The notes under the pieces: generated by a model
Told to the model about the DNA's origin: nothing
Database searches by the model: none
What the model saw: only the letters and a program-made list of their open reading frames with translations
Source: CAWATZ01 sp963784995
GTDB lineage: Bacteria > Planctomycetota > Planctomycetia > Gemmatales > Gemmataceae
Assembly: GCA_963784995.1 (NCBI GenBank)
Contig: CAWATZ010000007.1
Span: 620,001-684,000, forward strand
DNA: 64,000 bases
Direction: 5' to 3'
Shown: piece by piece, positions 28,796 to 36,733 of the stretch
How the letters are laid out: every line of letters starts with the position of its first letter
Numbering within the stretch: the stretch's first letter is position 1
Made by a program: the position numbers and the translations under genes

Positions 28796-28803
28796 ACCAG
28801 GGG

Positions 28804-29169
28804 TTATCGCCAGGCGTTGAGGTTGTGAAACTCCCCGGCTATCTGGTAGCCGTGCGGGATGGCGTCCTCGACATTCGCGATGGAGGCGACAATGTCCGCC
28901 GGGCTCATGTCTCGGCCTGGGTCGTTATCCTGGTAGACCGCGAAGATCCCGGGGTGGTTTTGGTCCTGATTGTGCAGGGCACGGAAATCCTTCGGGTTCT
29001 TGGTGATGAGAACGAGCCCGTGCCCTTGAGCATAGCGAAAATGAACCTCATCGGCTTCCCCGGCGATTCCGGCGTCCACCGGCCGCACCACGGTGTGCCC
29101 CGCCTGGGTGAGCAACTGGGCCAGAATGTCGGAGTTCGCACAATCATCGAGGTACAGATTCAGGGCCAC
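28804..29169 (-). CDS. DUF5615 family PIN-like toxin candidate
   Basis: A protein of 121 residues starting MALNLYLDDCANSDILAQLL. Acidic residues typical of PIN-like nucleases: DD near the N-terminus, D in VVRPVDAG, E/D in GEADEVHFRYA, and LITKNPKDFRAL. DUF5615 proteins are usually toxins paired with DUF433 antitoxins, as here. Its start overlaps the end of the upstream DUF433-like gene by 26 bases. Confidence 0.75.
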   Translation of the reverse strand: MALNLYLDDCANSDILAQLLTQAGHTVVRPVDAGIAGEADEVHFRYAQGHGLVLITKNPKDFRALHNQDQNHPGIFAVYQDNDPGRDMSPADIVASIANVEDAIPHGYQIAGEFHNLNAWR

Positions 29170-29584
29170 GGCCTTTGCCCCCCTCCAGGGAAAGCAGATA
29201 CATCTCGGTGGCGTGGTCCAGAGCGATCACCTCGGGATTGGCCTCGAAATACGCCAGAGCCTCGCGGATCGCCTCCACCGGCAGATGCAGGTCTTGTGCC
29301 GCCTGCTCTTCCGTGAAGCGGTTGGCCTTCACGGTGCCGACGAGTTGCCGAACCGTCATGTTCCGGCCCTGGATGTACAGCTGCTTCCGCCACGGGTGCT
29401 TGCGCACCACCAGGTACTTCCAGGGAGGGGCGGGCGTTTCCCGAGGTCCGGGTCTCTCCTGCGAGGAAGACCCGGCATCCGTCGGCACCAGGGCGTAGGT
29501 CTTCCGGGTTGTCGGGTCGATCACGGTGGGTGGACTTCCCGCCTGAGCGAGGACCTGCGCCTGGTCAAGAGTTAGCTCGATCAT
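29144..29584 (-). CDS. DUF433-like antitoxin candidate
   Basis: A protein of 146 residues starting MIELTLDQAQVLAQAG; GGAGGTG stands directly upstream, favouring this ATG. The first 45 residues include VIDPTTRKTYALVP, an addiction-module-like segment. The second half (GRNMTVRQLVGTVKANRFTE, LHLPVEAIREALAYFEANPE) is a winged helix-turn-helix of the DUF433 type. Probably binds its own promoter and neutralises the DUF5615 protein. The gene is divergent from the thiC riboswitch leader. Confidence 0.7.
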   Translation of the reverse strand: MIELTLDQAQVLAQAGSPPTVIDPTTRKTYALVPTDAGSSSQERPGPRETPAPPWKYLVVRKHPWRKQLYIQGRNMTVRQLVGTVKANRFTEEQAAQDLHLPVEAIREALAYFEANPEVIALDHATEMYLLSLEGGKGRGPESVPR

Positions 29585-29668
29585 GTTCACCTCCACCTGC
29601 ATTGTACCGAGCAGGCAGGATGTCAGAGAAGCGGACCTGTGGTCATTCGCCTGCCGCCGGCATAGAAT

Positions 29669-29777
29669 CAGCGCGGGTATCGCTAGGGGTGTCCTGGGCG
29701 GACGTGCCGCCCGGGTCTGAGAGCAGACCCTCGGAACCTGGTCCGGGTAATGCCGGCGAAGGAAAGCGATCCGCGCT
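29669..29777 (+). promoter_or_regulatory. TPP riboswitch (THI element)
   Basis: Conserved core CTGAGA at 29717-29722, followed by ACCCTCGGAACCTG, GTCCGGGTAATGCCGGCG and AAGGAAA. The closing helix P1 pairs AGCGCGG..ATCGCT at the 5' end with AGCGATCCGCGCT at 29765-29777. Located 127 bases before thiC on the same strand. Binding of thiamin pyrophosphate should lower thiC expression, either by termination or by hiding the ribosome site; I cannot tell which. Confidence 0.93.
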
Positions 29778-29904
29778 CCATGCCGATTCTTCCTTCTCCT
29801 CCCTGTGGCTGCTCGCTGTTCCCGCGCTCCCCTTGTTTCTCGGAGTCCGCACCGGCTCCACGTCCCGATGGCACGCGGCCGGTCCTCGCAAAGGAGCTTG
29901 ACCC

Positions 29905-31236
29905 ATGACCACCCAGCTTGAAGCAGCCCGTCAGGGCACCATCACCGACGCCATGCGCTACGTCGCTCAACGGGAGGACCTGCCGGTCGAGCTGATCCGC
30001 GACGAGGTCGCCCGCGGCCGGATGGTCATTCCCGCCAACAAGGTCCACCTGGGCAAACGCCTGGAACCGATGGCCATTGGGGTGGCCAGCACGTGCAAGA
30101 TCAACGCCAACATCGGCAACTCTGCCGTCGTCTCCAAGATCAACGACGAGCTGGAGAAGCTCCACACCGCCGTCCATCTCGGGGCCGACACGGTCATGGA
30201 CCTCTCCACCGGCGGCGACATCGACGCCATCCGCCAGGCCATCATCGACGCCTCGCCCGTGCCCATCGGCACGGTGCCGATCTACCAGGTGATCCAGAAC
30301 CTCAAGGATCTCGGCGACATCACGCCGCGGCTGCTGCTGGACATGGTCGAGCATCAGGCCCAGCAGGGCGTCGATTACATGACCATCCACGCCGGCGTCC
30401 TCAAGGAGTACGTCCACCTGACGCGCAACCGCATCACCGGCATTGTCAGCCGGGGCGGCTCGCTGATCGCTCAGTGGATGCACCTGCGCAACGAGCAGAA
30501 CCCGTGGTACACCCACTTCGACGAGTTGAGCGAGATCCTGCGGGCCTACGACGTGACTTACAGCCTCGGCGACGGCCTGCGGCCGGGCTGCCTCGCCGAC
30601 GCCAATGACGAGGCCCAGTTCGCCGAGCTGAAGACCCTGGGCGAACTGACCCACAAGGCGTGGGAACACAACGTCCAGGTGATGATCGAGGGCCCCGGCC
30701 ACATTCCAATGCACCTGGTCAAGATGAACGTCGAGAAGGAGCGGGAACTGTGCCACGAGGCGCCGTTCTACGTCCTGGGGCCGCTGGTGACCGACATCGC
30801 TCCCGGTTACGACCACATCACCTCGGCCATCGGCGCCGCCCTCGCCGGCGAGGCCGGGGCCGCCATGCTTTGCTACGTCACTCCGAAAGAGCATCTCGGC
30901 CTGCCGGACAAGGACGACGTCCGCCAGGGTGTGATCGCCTACAAGATCGCCGCCCACGCCGCCGACGTGGCCCGCGGCCGGAAGAACGCCCGGCAGCGCG
31001 ACGACGAGCTGTCGAAGGCGCGCTTCGAGTTCGACTGGAACCGCCAGTTTGAGCTGTCGCTCGACCCGGAGACCGCTCGCCGGATGCACGACGAGACGCT
31101 GCCGCAGGACGTGTTCAAGTCGGCGAAGTTCTGCTCGATGTGCGGTCCCAAGTTCTGCTCCATGCGCATCAGCCAGGACATCCGCGACAGCATCAAGGAA
31201 AAGGCGGCGGCGCTGCCGGTCGTTTCCGAGAAGTGA
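29905..31236 (+). CDS. thiC: Phosphomethylpyrimidine synthase ThiC
   Basis: Radical SAM enzyme that converts aminoimidazole ribotide to HMP-phosphate in thiamin synthesis. 443 residues, the short bacterial form. Hallmarks: GVASTCKINANIGNS, LGADTVMDLSTGG, EGPGHIPM, and the C-terminal iron-sulfur motif C410-x2-C413-x4-C418 (CSMCGPKFC). AAGGAG stands nine bases before ATG. Controlled by the TPP riboswitch. No other thi gene is in the window. Confidence 0.97.
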   Translation: MTTQLEAARQGTITDAMRYVAQREDLPVELIRDEVARGRMVIPANKVHLGKRLEPMAIGVASTCKINANIGNSAVVSKINDELEKLHTAVHLGADTVMDLSTGGDIDAIRQAIIDASPVPIGTVPIYQVIQNLKDLGDITPRLLLDMVEHQAQQGVDYMTIHAGVLKEYVHLTRNRITGIVSRGGSLIAQWMHLRNEQNPWYTHFDELSEILRAYDVTYSLGDGLRPGCLADANDEAQFAELKTLGELTHKAWEHNVQVMIEGPGHIPMHLVKMNVEKERELCHEAPFYVLGPLVTDIAPGYDHITSAIGAALAGEAGAAMLCYVTPKEHLGLPDKDDVRQGVIAYKIAAHAADVARGRKNARQRDDELSKARFEFDWNRQFELSLDPETARRMHDETLPQDVFKSAKFCSMCGPKFCSMRISQDIRDSIKEKAAALPVVSEK

Positions 31237-31246
31237 GCGGCTCGAA

Positions 31247-31327
31247 CGGCAAGGCGAGCGGCGCGGCGTAAGCCCGCCGGTAAGGGCCTCCTACCGGCGG
31301 GCTTACGCCGCGCCGCTCGCCTTGCCG
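31247..31327. repeat. Perfect 36-bp inverted repeat (GCGCGGCG palindrome family)
   Basis: Arms 31247-31282 and 31292-31327 are exact complements (CGGCAAGGCGAGCGGCGCGG... ), loop AGGGCCTCC. Same family as 46412-46486 and the half element at 18526. Sits 10 bases after the thiC stop; a very stable hairpin that may protect or end the transcript, though no U-tract follows. Confidence 0.9.
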
Positions 31328-31419
31328 AAGTGACCGGATTTCTCTCCCAGATCGGGAGGGCCCGGCGTTATACTGAATTGGCGTGATCCAGTCACTGGTC
31401 TTTCGGGAATCATCCAATC

Positions 31420-32544
31420 ATGGCTCAGAACGCAGGTTCCGCTCTCCTGTTCATCTTCTTCCTGGTCAGTGCGACCATTGTCGGTCTTTACCTGCTGATC
31501 TATGCCGCCCGGTGCATCTTGGTCGTGGTGCAGGCGACCGCGGGCGGCATGGACCGGGTCGAGTGGGTCGATGAACCGATCGTCGATTGGGTCAGCAGTT
31601 CACTGGCCCTGGTCGGCCTGGTGCTGATCTGGCTGGTGCCAGTCGGCTTTCTGTCGCGTGGTCTGGAAGGGACCTGGCTCACCGGCTATGGAGTGCTGCG
31701 CACCATCATTCTCGCCGTCCCCGCCATCTGGCTCACGTTTCCGATCGGCTCACTGTCGTCGCTCAGCGCGGTGTCGCGCTGGGTCTTCTTCCGTCCGGTG
31801 ATCGCCAGCCGGATGCTGCTGCTGTTTCCCTGGACGGTGCTGTTCTACCTGGGCAGCGCCGTTCTCGGGGCCCTGGCCCTGGGGTCCACGTATGCGGCGA
31901 TCATGGGCGGCCGGGGCGGGCTGCTGCTCCTGGCCGGCCCGCTGGCCGCGGCCGCGCTGCTCATCTACGCCCGGATGCTGGGCCGGCTGGCCTGGCGGAT
32001 CATCCAGCTGGGGCCCCTGCCGGTCAGCCCCACCCGGAAACCGGCCCGGGCACGCAAGGCCGCTCCGGACCAGCGACCACTCGTCCCGGTCGAGGTCCAC
32101 GATCCCTGGGCCATGCCCCAGACAGAGCCGGAGCCGCTCGCGGGTCCCCGGGTCCACGTCAGCCCGACCGGATTGCTGGAGGAGGAGAATTGCGATCCCT
32201 ACGGCCTCGCCGACGACAAGGCCGGCACGGCATCGCAACCGGAGGAGCCGCCCTCCGGCCAGCAGCGGCCGCTGGATCCGGAAGAGGAAGACGCCAGGTG
32301 CGGTTATGGGACGTCGGAGCAAGACAATCCACAAGCGCGCCCGGAACAACCTCGCCGCAAGAAGCCGCGCCGCAAGGGAGGCCAGCGCGCCGTGCGGAAG
32401 GACCCACCGGGCGGCCTGTTCTGGGGCGTGGTTGGCTTCCCGTGGTACGAGAGCAGCCTGGGAGCCTGGCTGTGGCTGTCCCTGGGCACCACGGTGCTGG
32501 GCGGGCTGCTCATCGGCTTGCTCAGGTTCCTGCCGCCGGTGTAA
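31420..32544 (+). CDS. Hypothetical membrane protein with Pro/Glu-rich loop
   Basis: A protein of 374 residues starting MAQNAGSALLFIFFLVSATI. About five to six transmembrane segments in the first 210 residues, then a long hydrophilic, Pro/Glu/Arg-rich region (about 210-330) and a final helix (LGTTVLGGLLIGLLRFL). No domain recognised. A short gap of 24 bases separates it from the next gene, so the two may be cotranscribed. Confidence 0.65.
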   Translation: MAQNAGSALLFIFFLVSATIVGLYLLIYAARCILVVVQATAGGMDRVEWVDEPIVDWVSSSLALVGLVLIWLVPVGFLSRGLEGTWLTGYGVLRTIILAVPAIWLTFPIGSLSSLSAVSRWVFFRPVIASRMLLLFPWTVLFYLGSAVLGALALGSTYAAIMGGRGGLLLLAGPLAAAALLIYARMLGRLAWRIIQLGPLPVSPTRKPARARKAAPDQRPLVPVEVHDPWAMPQTEPEPLAGPRVHVSPTGLLEEENCDPYGLADDKAGTASQPEEPPSGQQRPLDPEEEDARCGYGTSEQDNPQARPEQPRRKKPRRKGGQRAVRKDPPGGLFWGVVGFPWYESSLGAWLWLSLGTTVLGGLLIGLLRFLPPV

Positions 32545-32568
32545 GTCAGACCATTCCAAGGTGACTCC

Positions 32569-33402
32569 ATGACGGAAACTCGAACCGCGATCCTCACCCG
32601 TTTGCGGAGCCAGGTGGCCTCGGGCCGGCCGATCGTCGGCGGCGGAGCCGGGACCGGCATCAGCGCCCGCTGCGAGGAAGCGGGCGGCATTGACCTGATC
32701 GTCATCTACAACTCCGGCCGTTTCCGCATGGCCGGCCGGGGATCGCTGGCCGGCATGATGCCCTACGGCAACGCCAACCAGATCGTCAAGGAGATGGCCT
32801 TCGAGGTGCTGACCGCGGTCAAGCGGACGCCCGTTCTTGCCGGGGTCTGCGCCACCGATCCGTTCCTGATCCGCGACCTGTTCCTGCGCGAGCTGAAGGA
32901 GCTGGGCTTTGCCGGCATCCAGAACTTCCCCACGGTCGGCCTGATCGACGGCCAGTTTCGCGTTGGCCTGGAAGAGACCGGGATGGGCTTCCAGGTCGAA
33001 ATCGATTGCATTGCAGCGGCACACACACTCGATCTGCTGACCACGCCTTACGCCTTCGAGCCGGACCAGGGGCGCTTGCTGACCGAGGCGGGGGCCGACA
33101 TTGTCGTGGCCCACATGGGTCTGACAACGAGCGGCACCATCGGGGCCCATACGGCGAAGGCGCTGGACCAATCTGTCCGCGAAGTGGCCGGCATTGTCGC
33201 GGCCTGCAAGAAGGTGCGCTCCGACGTGTTCGTGCTGTGTCACGGCGGTCCCATCGCCATGCCGAAGGACGCCCAGTACCTGCTCGACCGGGTTGAGGGG
33301 CTCGACGGCTTCTACGGTGCCAGTTCGATGGAACGGCTGCCGGCCGAGGTCGCCATCACGGCCCAGACGCGGGAGTTCAAGGAATTGCGGTTGAAGCGGT
33401 AA
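32569..33402 (+). CDS. Phosphoenolpyruvate hydrolase-like TIM-barrel protein
   Basis: A protein of 277 residues matching the PEP_hydrolase/TIM-barrel family (PF09370 as I recall): GRPIVGGGAGTGISARCEE, IDLIVIYNSGRFRMAGRGSL, NFPTVGLIDGQFR, DIVVAHMGLTTSGTIGA, VLCHGGPIAMP. Such proteins occur alone or fused to UPF0261/Tm-1-like domains. The true substrate is uncertain. Ends in FKELRLKR; complete. Confidence 0.85.
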   Translation: MTETRTAILTRLRSQVASGRPIVGGGAGTGISARCEEAGGIDLIVIYNSGRFRMAGRGSLAGMMPYGNANQIVKEMAFEVLTAVKRTPVLAGVCATDPFLIRDLFLRELKELGFAGIQNFPTVGLIDGQFRVGLEETGMGFQVEIDCIAAAHTLDLLTTPYAFEPDQGRLLTEAGADIVVAHMGLTTSGTIGAHTAKALDQSVREVAGIVAACKKVRSDVFVLCHGGPIAMPKDAQYLLDRVEGLDGFYGASSMERLPAEVAITAQTREFKELRLKR

Positions 33403-33521
33403 GATCCTCCGAAGACGGAAACCCATCTGGAACCCCGATCGCCCGGTCGCTATGGTCTGGCCCTCCGCGGGTGCAGGGTCCGCCGGTTGCGGTGGGGCCG
33501 CACGAGCGAAGGGAGGGTCCC

Positions 33522-36500
33522 ATGTTGCCGTTTTCCTCCACTTTACCCCTGACTCGACGCTGCTGGTGGGTGTCGCGTCGGCTCCAATCCACAGGGATGC
33601 TGGCCGTGCTGCTTCTGCTTCTGGGAATTGGTGCCAGCATCGGGAGCGTAGTCCAACGGAGGCAGCTGGAGCAGGACAATGCGGTGAAGCGCTTGCTGGC
33701 CGAAGCGAAGCAGTTGTGGCGGGACTTGCCTCAGACCCTTTCGGTGCCTGTTCTTTTCCGGGAGCAGCCGCGATCGTTGCAGCGTCCCTGGAAGGATGCG
33801 AGCTGGGCCTGTTTGGACCCGCTGACTCCCGGGCAGAAAGAGCAATTGGAGCAGGCAGCGGCACTCTACCGTCAGGTGCTGGCCCTCAAGCCCCGTTGTG
33901 CGGTAGCTCAGGCAAAGTTAGGCCGGGTGCTTCAGATGCAAGGCCGGCTGGATGAGGCTGTCTCTGCCTGCCGGGAGGCCATCCGCCTCCGGCTCAGCCT
34001 GGCTGAGGGACACTACCATCTGGGCAGTACCCTGGCCTTTCAGGGAAAGCTGGCCGAGGCCGAGGCCAGTATCCGCCAGGCCCTTGTGCTGCACCCCGAC
34101 AATACCTGCGCCCACCACCATCTCGCCGTTATCTTCCTTGCCCAGAACAAACCCGATGCTGCCGTTTCCGCCTTTCGCCGGGCCATCGAATCCGACCCCA
34201 AATACGCCGATGCCTTCGTCTGTCTGGGTGGTGTTCTGGCAACCCAGGGGAAATTCGACGAAGCGACCAGGGCGATTCGCCGGGCCCTTCAGCTGGAACC
34301 AGGCAACGCGCAGGCTCACTGCAATCGCGGAGCAGTCCTGTTGGGCCAGGAGAAGTTTGCGGAGGCAGCCGCCTCTTTTCGCCGGGCCATTCAGCTGCGG
34401 CCGGCAGACGCCTCGGCTCACTGTAATCTAGGCGCTGCCCTGTACAAACAGGACAAGCTCGACGAGGCAGCAGCGGCCTTCCGCCAGGCCATCCCGCTCA
34501 GGCCGAACGAGCCCATGGCGCACTACGATCTTGGGGGTACTCTGCTGCAGCAGAAACACCTGGACGAAGCAGCGGCCGCCTTTACCGAGGCAGTCCGGCT
34601 CCAGCCCGCCTTTCCTGACGCCCTGCGTCAACTGGGATGGATTCGGCGCACCCAGGGCAAGCTGGCCGAGGCCGTCGCCGCGTACCAGCAAGCCATTCAG
34701 ATTCAACCAGACGATGCGACTGCGTGGACCGGTCTGGGGAGGTGTCGTCTGGAACAGCACGACCTGGAGAAGAGCGTTTCCGACTACCGGCGTGCGATCC
34801 AGCTTCAGCCCCATGACGCTCGGGCCCACACCTACCTCGGATTTGGATTGGCCCAGCAGGAGAAGCGGGACGAGGCGATTGCCGCCTTTCGGCGGAGTCT
34901 TGAGCTTGATCCCAGGGATGCCTGGACCCACATCTTGCTGGGTCGGTCCTTGCAGCTCCAGGGACAGCTGGTCAAAGCCGCTGCTGCTTACCGCCAGGCA
35001 CTCCAGCTCGACCCCTCGAGCAAGAACACGCGCATGGTCCTTGGCTGCGTCCTGTGGAAGCTGGGCAAGCACGAAGAGGCGCTGGCCCTGTTCCGCAAGA
35101 CAATCCAGGACGAGCCGTCGTTTCCCGAGGCGCATGCGGCCCTGGGCCTGGCCCTGTTCGCCGAGGGCAACCCGGAGGAGGCCATCACCTCCTTCGAGAC
35201 GGCCCTGCGGCACAGATCCCGGACGTCGCTGGCCATCGTTGGGCTGGCTGCGGCCCGGTTGCAGTTCACCGAGCCGGAAGCCAGCGCTGCGTTTCGCCAG
35301 GCCGTGCAACGCGATTTCGAGGACAGCCAGGCCAACGCCAACCTCGCCGTCGTCCTGGCGAAGCAGGGCAAGGCGTACCCCGCGGTAATCGCCTTTCTCC
35401 AGGCGGTGCATTTTGACAAGACCAATCCGGACACCTACTGCCTGCTTGGGAACTTCCTGATCGAGCAGGGTCGCATCGCGGAGGCCGTCACCGCTTATCG
35501 CGAGGCCGCGCGTCTGCTTCCCGACAAGGCTGCCGCTCGCCTCGGACTTGGCAAGGCCCTGGCCAAACAGGGCAACCTCGACGAAGCCAGTGCCGCGTAT
35601 CGGCTGGCCCTCAAAGTGGAACCCGGACACGCCGAAGCGCGACAGGCCCTGGGTACACTGTTGATCCAGCAAGGGAAGCTCAGCGAAGCGGTGGAACTCT
35701 TCCGCGCGATTCTCGCTGCGTCGCCCGGAGACGTTCCGACGTTGCATTTGCTGGGCAAGGCGCTGGCATTCCAGGGCAAATGCCGCGAGGCCTTGGCGGT
35801 GTGCCGTCAGGTCCTCCAACTCCAACCCGGCGACGCATCCGCCCAGATCCTGCTGGGCCTGATCCAGTGTCGCAACGGCGACTTCCAGACGGCGCTGAAG
35901 ACGGAGCAGCACGCCCTGGAACTGATTCCGCTCGGTGATCCGCGGAGCGAGCAGGCCCTTGGAGGGATCCAGCAAGCCCGGCTGTCCCTGGAGTGTGCCC
36001 CGCAGTTGCCCGCCGTCCTCAACGGCCAGGTCAAACCGTGCAGCTGTGCCGAGACGGACCAATGGGTGTGGCTCTGTCGTGACCAGGGGCGGGAAGCCGA
36101 TGCGGCCCGGCTGTTTCAGCGCTGGTGCCAGGACAATCCCTCCCTGAGCATCGACGTTCAATCCCAGGATCGTTTCGCGGCGAGTTGTGCCGCGCTCCGC
36201 GCTGGCTGCGGCCTGGCTCGGAAGGCGAGGGACCTCCCGGAGAATGAGCGTGCGTCCTTGCGTCAGCAAGCGCTGAAGTGGCTGCGGCAAGACCTTCAGG
36301 CGTGGACCGCTCTGCTGACCGGCGCCAAGCGAAAGGAGCGCAACGCCGCCGTGGAGCATCTGAACGTCTGGAAGTGCCACGTCGATCTGACCGGAGTCCG
36401 CGAGTCGGCCGCCCTGGCGAAGTTGCCGCGGCCAGAGCGGGAAGCCTGGCAAGCGTTCTGGACCGAGGTGGACGCGGCACTGCGGACGGAACCGAAGCCG

Positions 36501-36671
36501 TTCCCCGCCGTGAGCGTGCAGGACTTGACCAGCGGCGCGGCCTTCGCGGACTGGGCTCAGAAAGAGGAAGAACAGCGTTCCGCCGGGAAGTCCTCGTCGG
36601 CTTCCCGGGGAAAGAAGCCACCATCCGGGGTGACGGGACTTCCCGAGTGGCTTCTGGAGAAGAAGCCGTGA
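33522..36671 (+). CDS. Membrane-anchored TPR protein, Gemmata kinase-type C-terminus
   Basis: A protein of 1,049 residues. ATG 33522 has GGAGGG upstream. N-terminal membrane anchor (GMLAVLLLLLGIGASIGSVV), then about 18-20 tetratricopeptide repeats (for example LDEAVSACREAIRLR, FDEATRAIRRALQLEPGNAQ). The last 280 residues (LPAVLNGQVKP, WVWLCRDQGREADAARLFQ, LRQQALKWLRQDLQAW, NVWKCHVDL) resemble the tail found after TPRs in Gemmata Ser/Thr kinases, but here no kinase domain exists. The next gene is a paralog. Confidence 0.85.
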   Translation: MLPFSSTLPLTRRCWWVSRRLQSTGMLAVLLLLLGIGASIGSVVQRRQLEQDNAVKRLLAEAKQLWRDLPQTLSVPVLFREQPRSLQRPWKDASWACLDPLTPGQKEQLEQAAALYRQVLALKPRCAVAQAKLGRVLQMQGRLDEAVSACREAIRLRLSLAEGHYHLGSTLAFQGKLAEAEASIRQALVLHPDNTCAHHHLAVIFLAQNKPDAAVSAFRRAIESDPKYADAFVCLGGVLATQGKFDEATRAIRRALQLEPGNAQAHCNRGAVLLGQEKFAEAAASFRRAIQLRPADASAHCNLGAALYKQDKLDEAAAAFRQAIPLRPNEPMAHYDLGGTLLQQKHLDEAAAAFTEAVRLQPAFPDALRQLGWIRRTQGKLAEAVAAYQQAIQIQPDDATAWTGLGRCRLEQHDLEKSVSDYRRAIQLQPHDARAHTYLGFGLAQQEKRDEAIAAFRRSLELDPRDAWTHILLGRSLQLQGQLVKAAAAYRQALQLDPSSKNTRMVLGCVLWKLGKHEEALALFRKTIQDEPSFPEAHAALGLALFAEGNPEEAITSFETALRHRSRTSLAIVGLAAARLQFTEPEASAAFRQAVQRDFEDSQANANLAVVLAKQGKAYPAVIAFLQAVHFDKTNPDTYCLLGNFLIEQGRIAEAVTAYREAARLLPDKAAARLGLGKALAKQGNLDEASAAYRLALKVEPGHAEARQALGTLLIQQGKLSEAVELFRAILAASPGDVPTLHLLGKALAFQGKCREALAVCRQVLQLQPGDASAQILLGLIQCRNGDFQTALKTEQHALELIPLGDPRSEQALGGIQQARLSLECAPQLPAVLNGQVKPCSCAETDQWVWLCRDQGREADAARLFQRWCQDNPSLSIDVQSQDRFAASCAALRAGCGLARKARDLPENERASLRQQALKWLRQDLQAWTALLTGAKRKERNAAVEHLNVWKCHVDLTGVRESAALAKLPRPEREAWQAFWTEVDAALRTEPKPFPAVSVQDLTSGAAFADWAQKEEEQRSAGKSSSASRGKKPPSGVTGLPEWLLEKKP

Positions 36672-36733
36672 GCGCCGGCCGGATTCCGGTTGCCAGCGAC
36701 GGCGGCGACCTGCACAAGCAAGAGGAGATTTCC

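Larger units (their letters stand above)
28373..28803. other. Intergenic region made partly of repeats
   Basis: No gene over the full stretch. From 28698 it is a mosaic: a 33-bp exact copy of the thiC translation start region (28698-28730), the repeat also found at 1836 (28734-28772), and the boundary sequence of the segmental duplication (28764-28786). The promoter of the membrane protein gene should lie near 28400. Confidence 0.5.

Noticed and set aside
28721..28820. Short frame after the displaced thiC start
   Set aside because: Only 33 codons, ending within repeat sequence and the neighbouring gene; no sign of a real product.
29683..31089. Minus-strand frame opposite thiC
   Set aside because: thiC and its riboswitch are certain; the opposite frame is a GC shadow.
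31247..31327. Hairpin after thiC as a classical terminator
   Set aside because: The stem is ideal but no U-tract follows on either strand and the same sequence recurs in other places, so it is listed as a repeat.
31750..33864. Minus-strand frame of about 700 codons
   Set aside because: Lies opposite the membrane protein and the PEP-hydrolase-like gene, both well supported; no recognisable domain on the minus strand.
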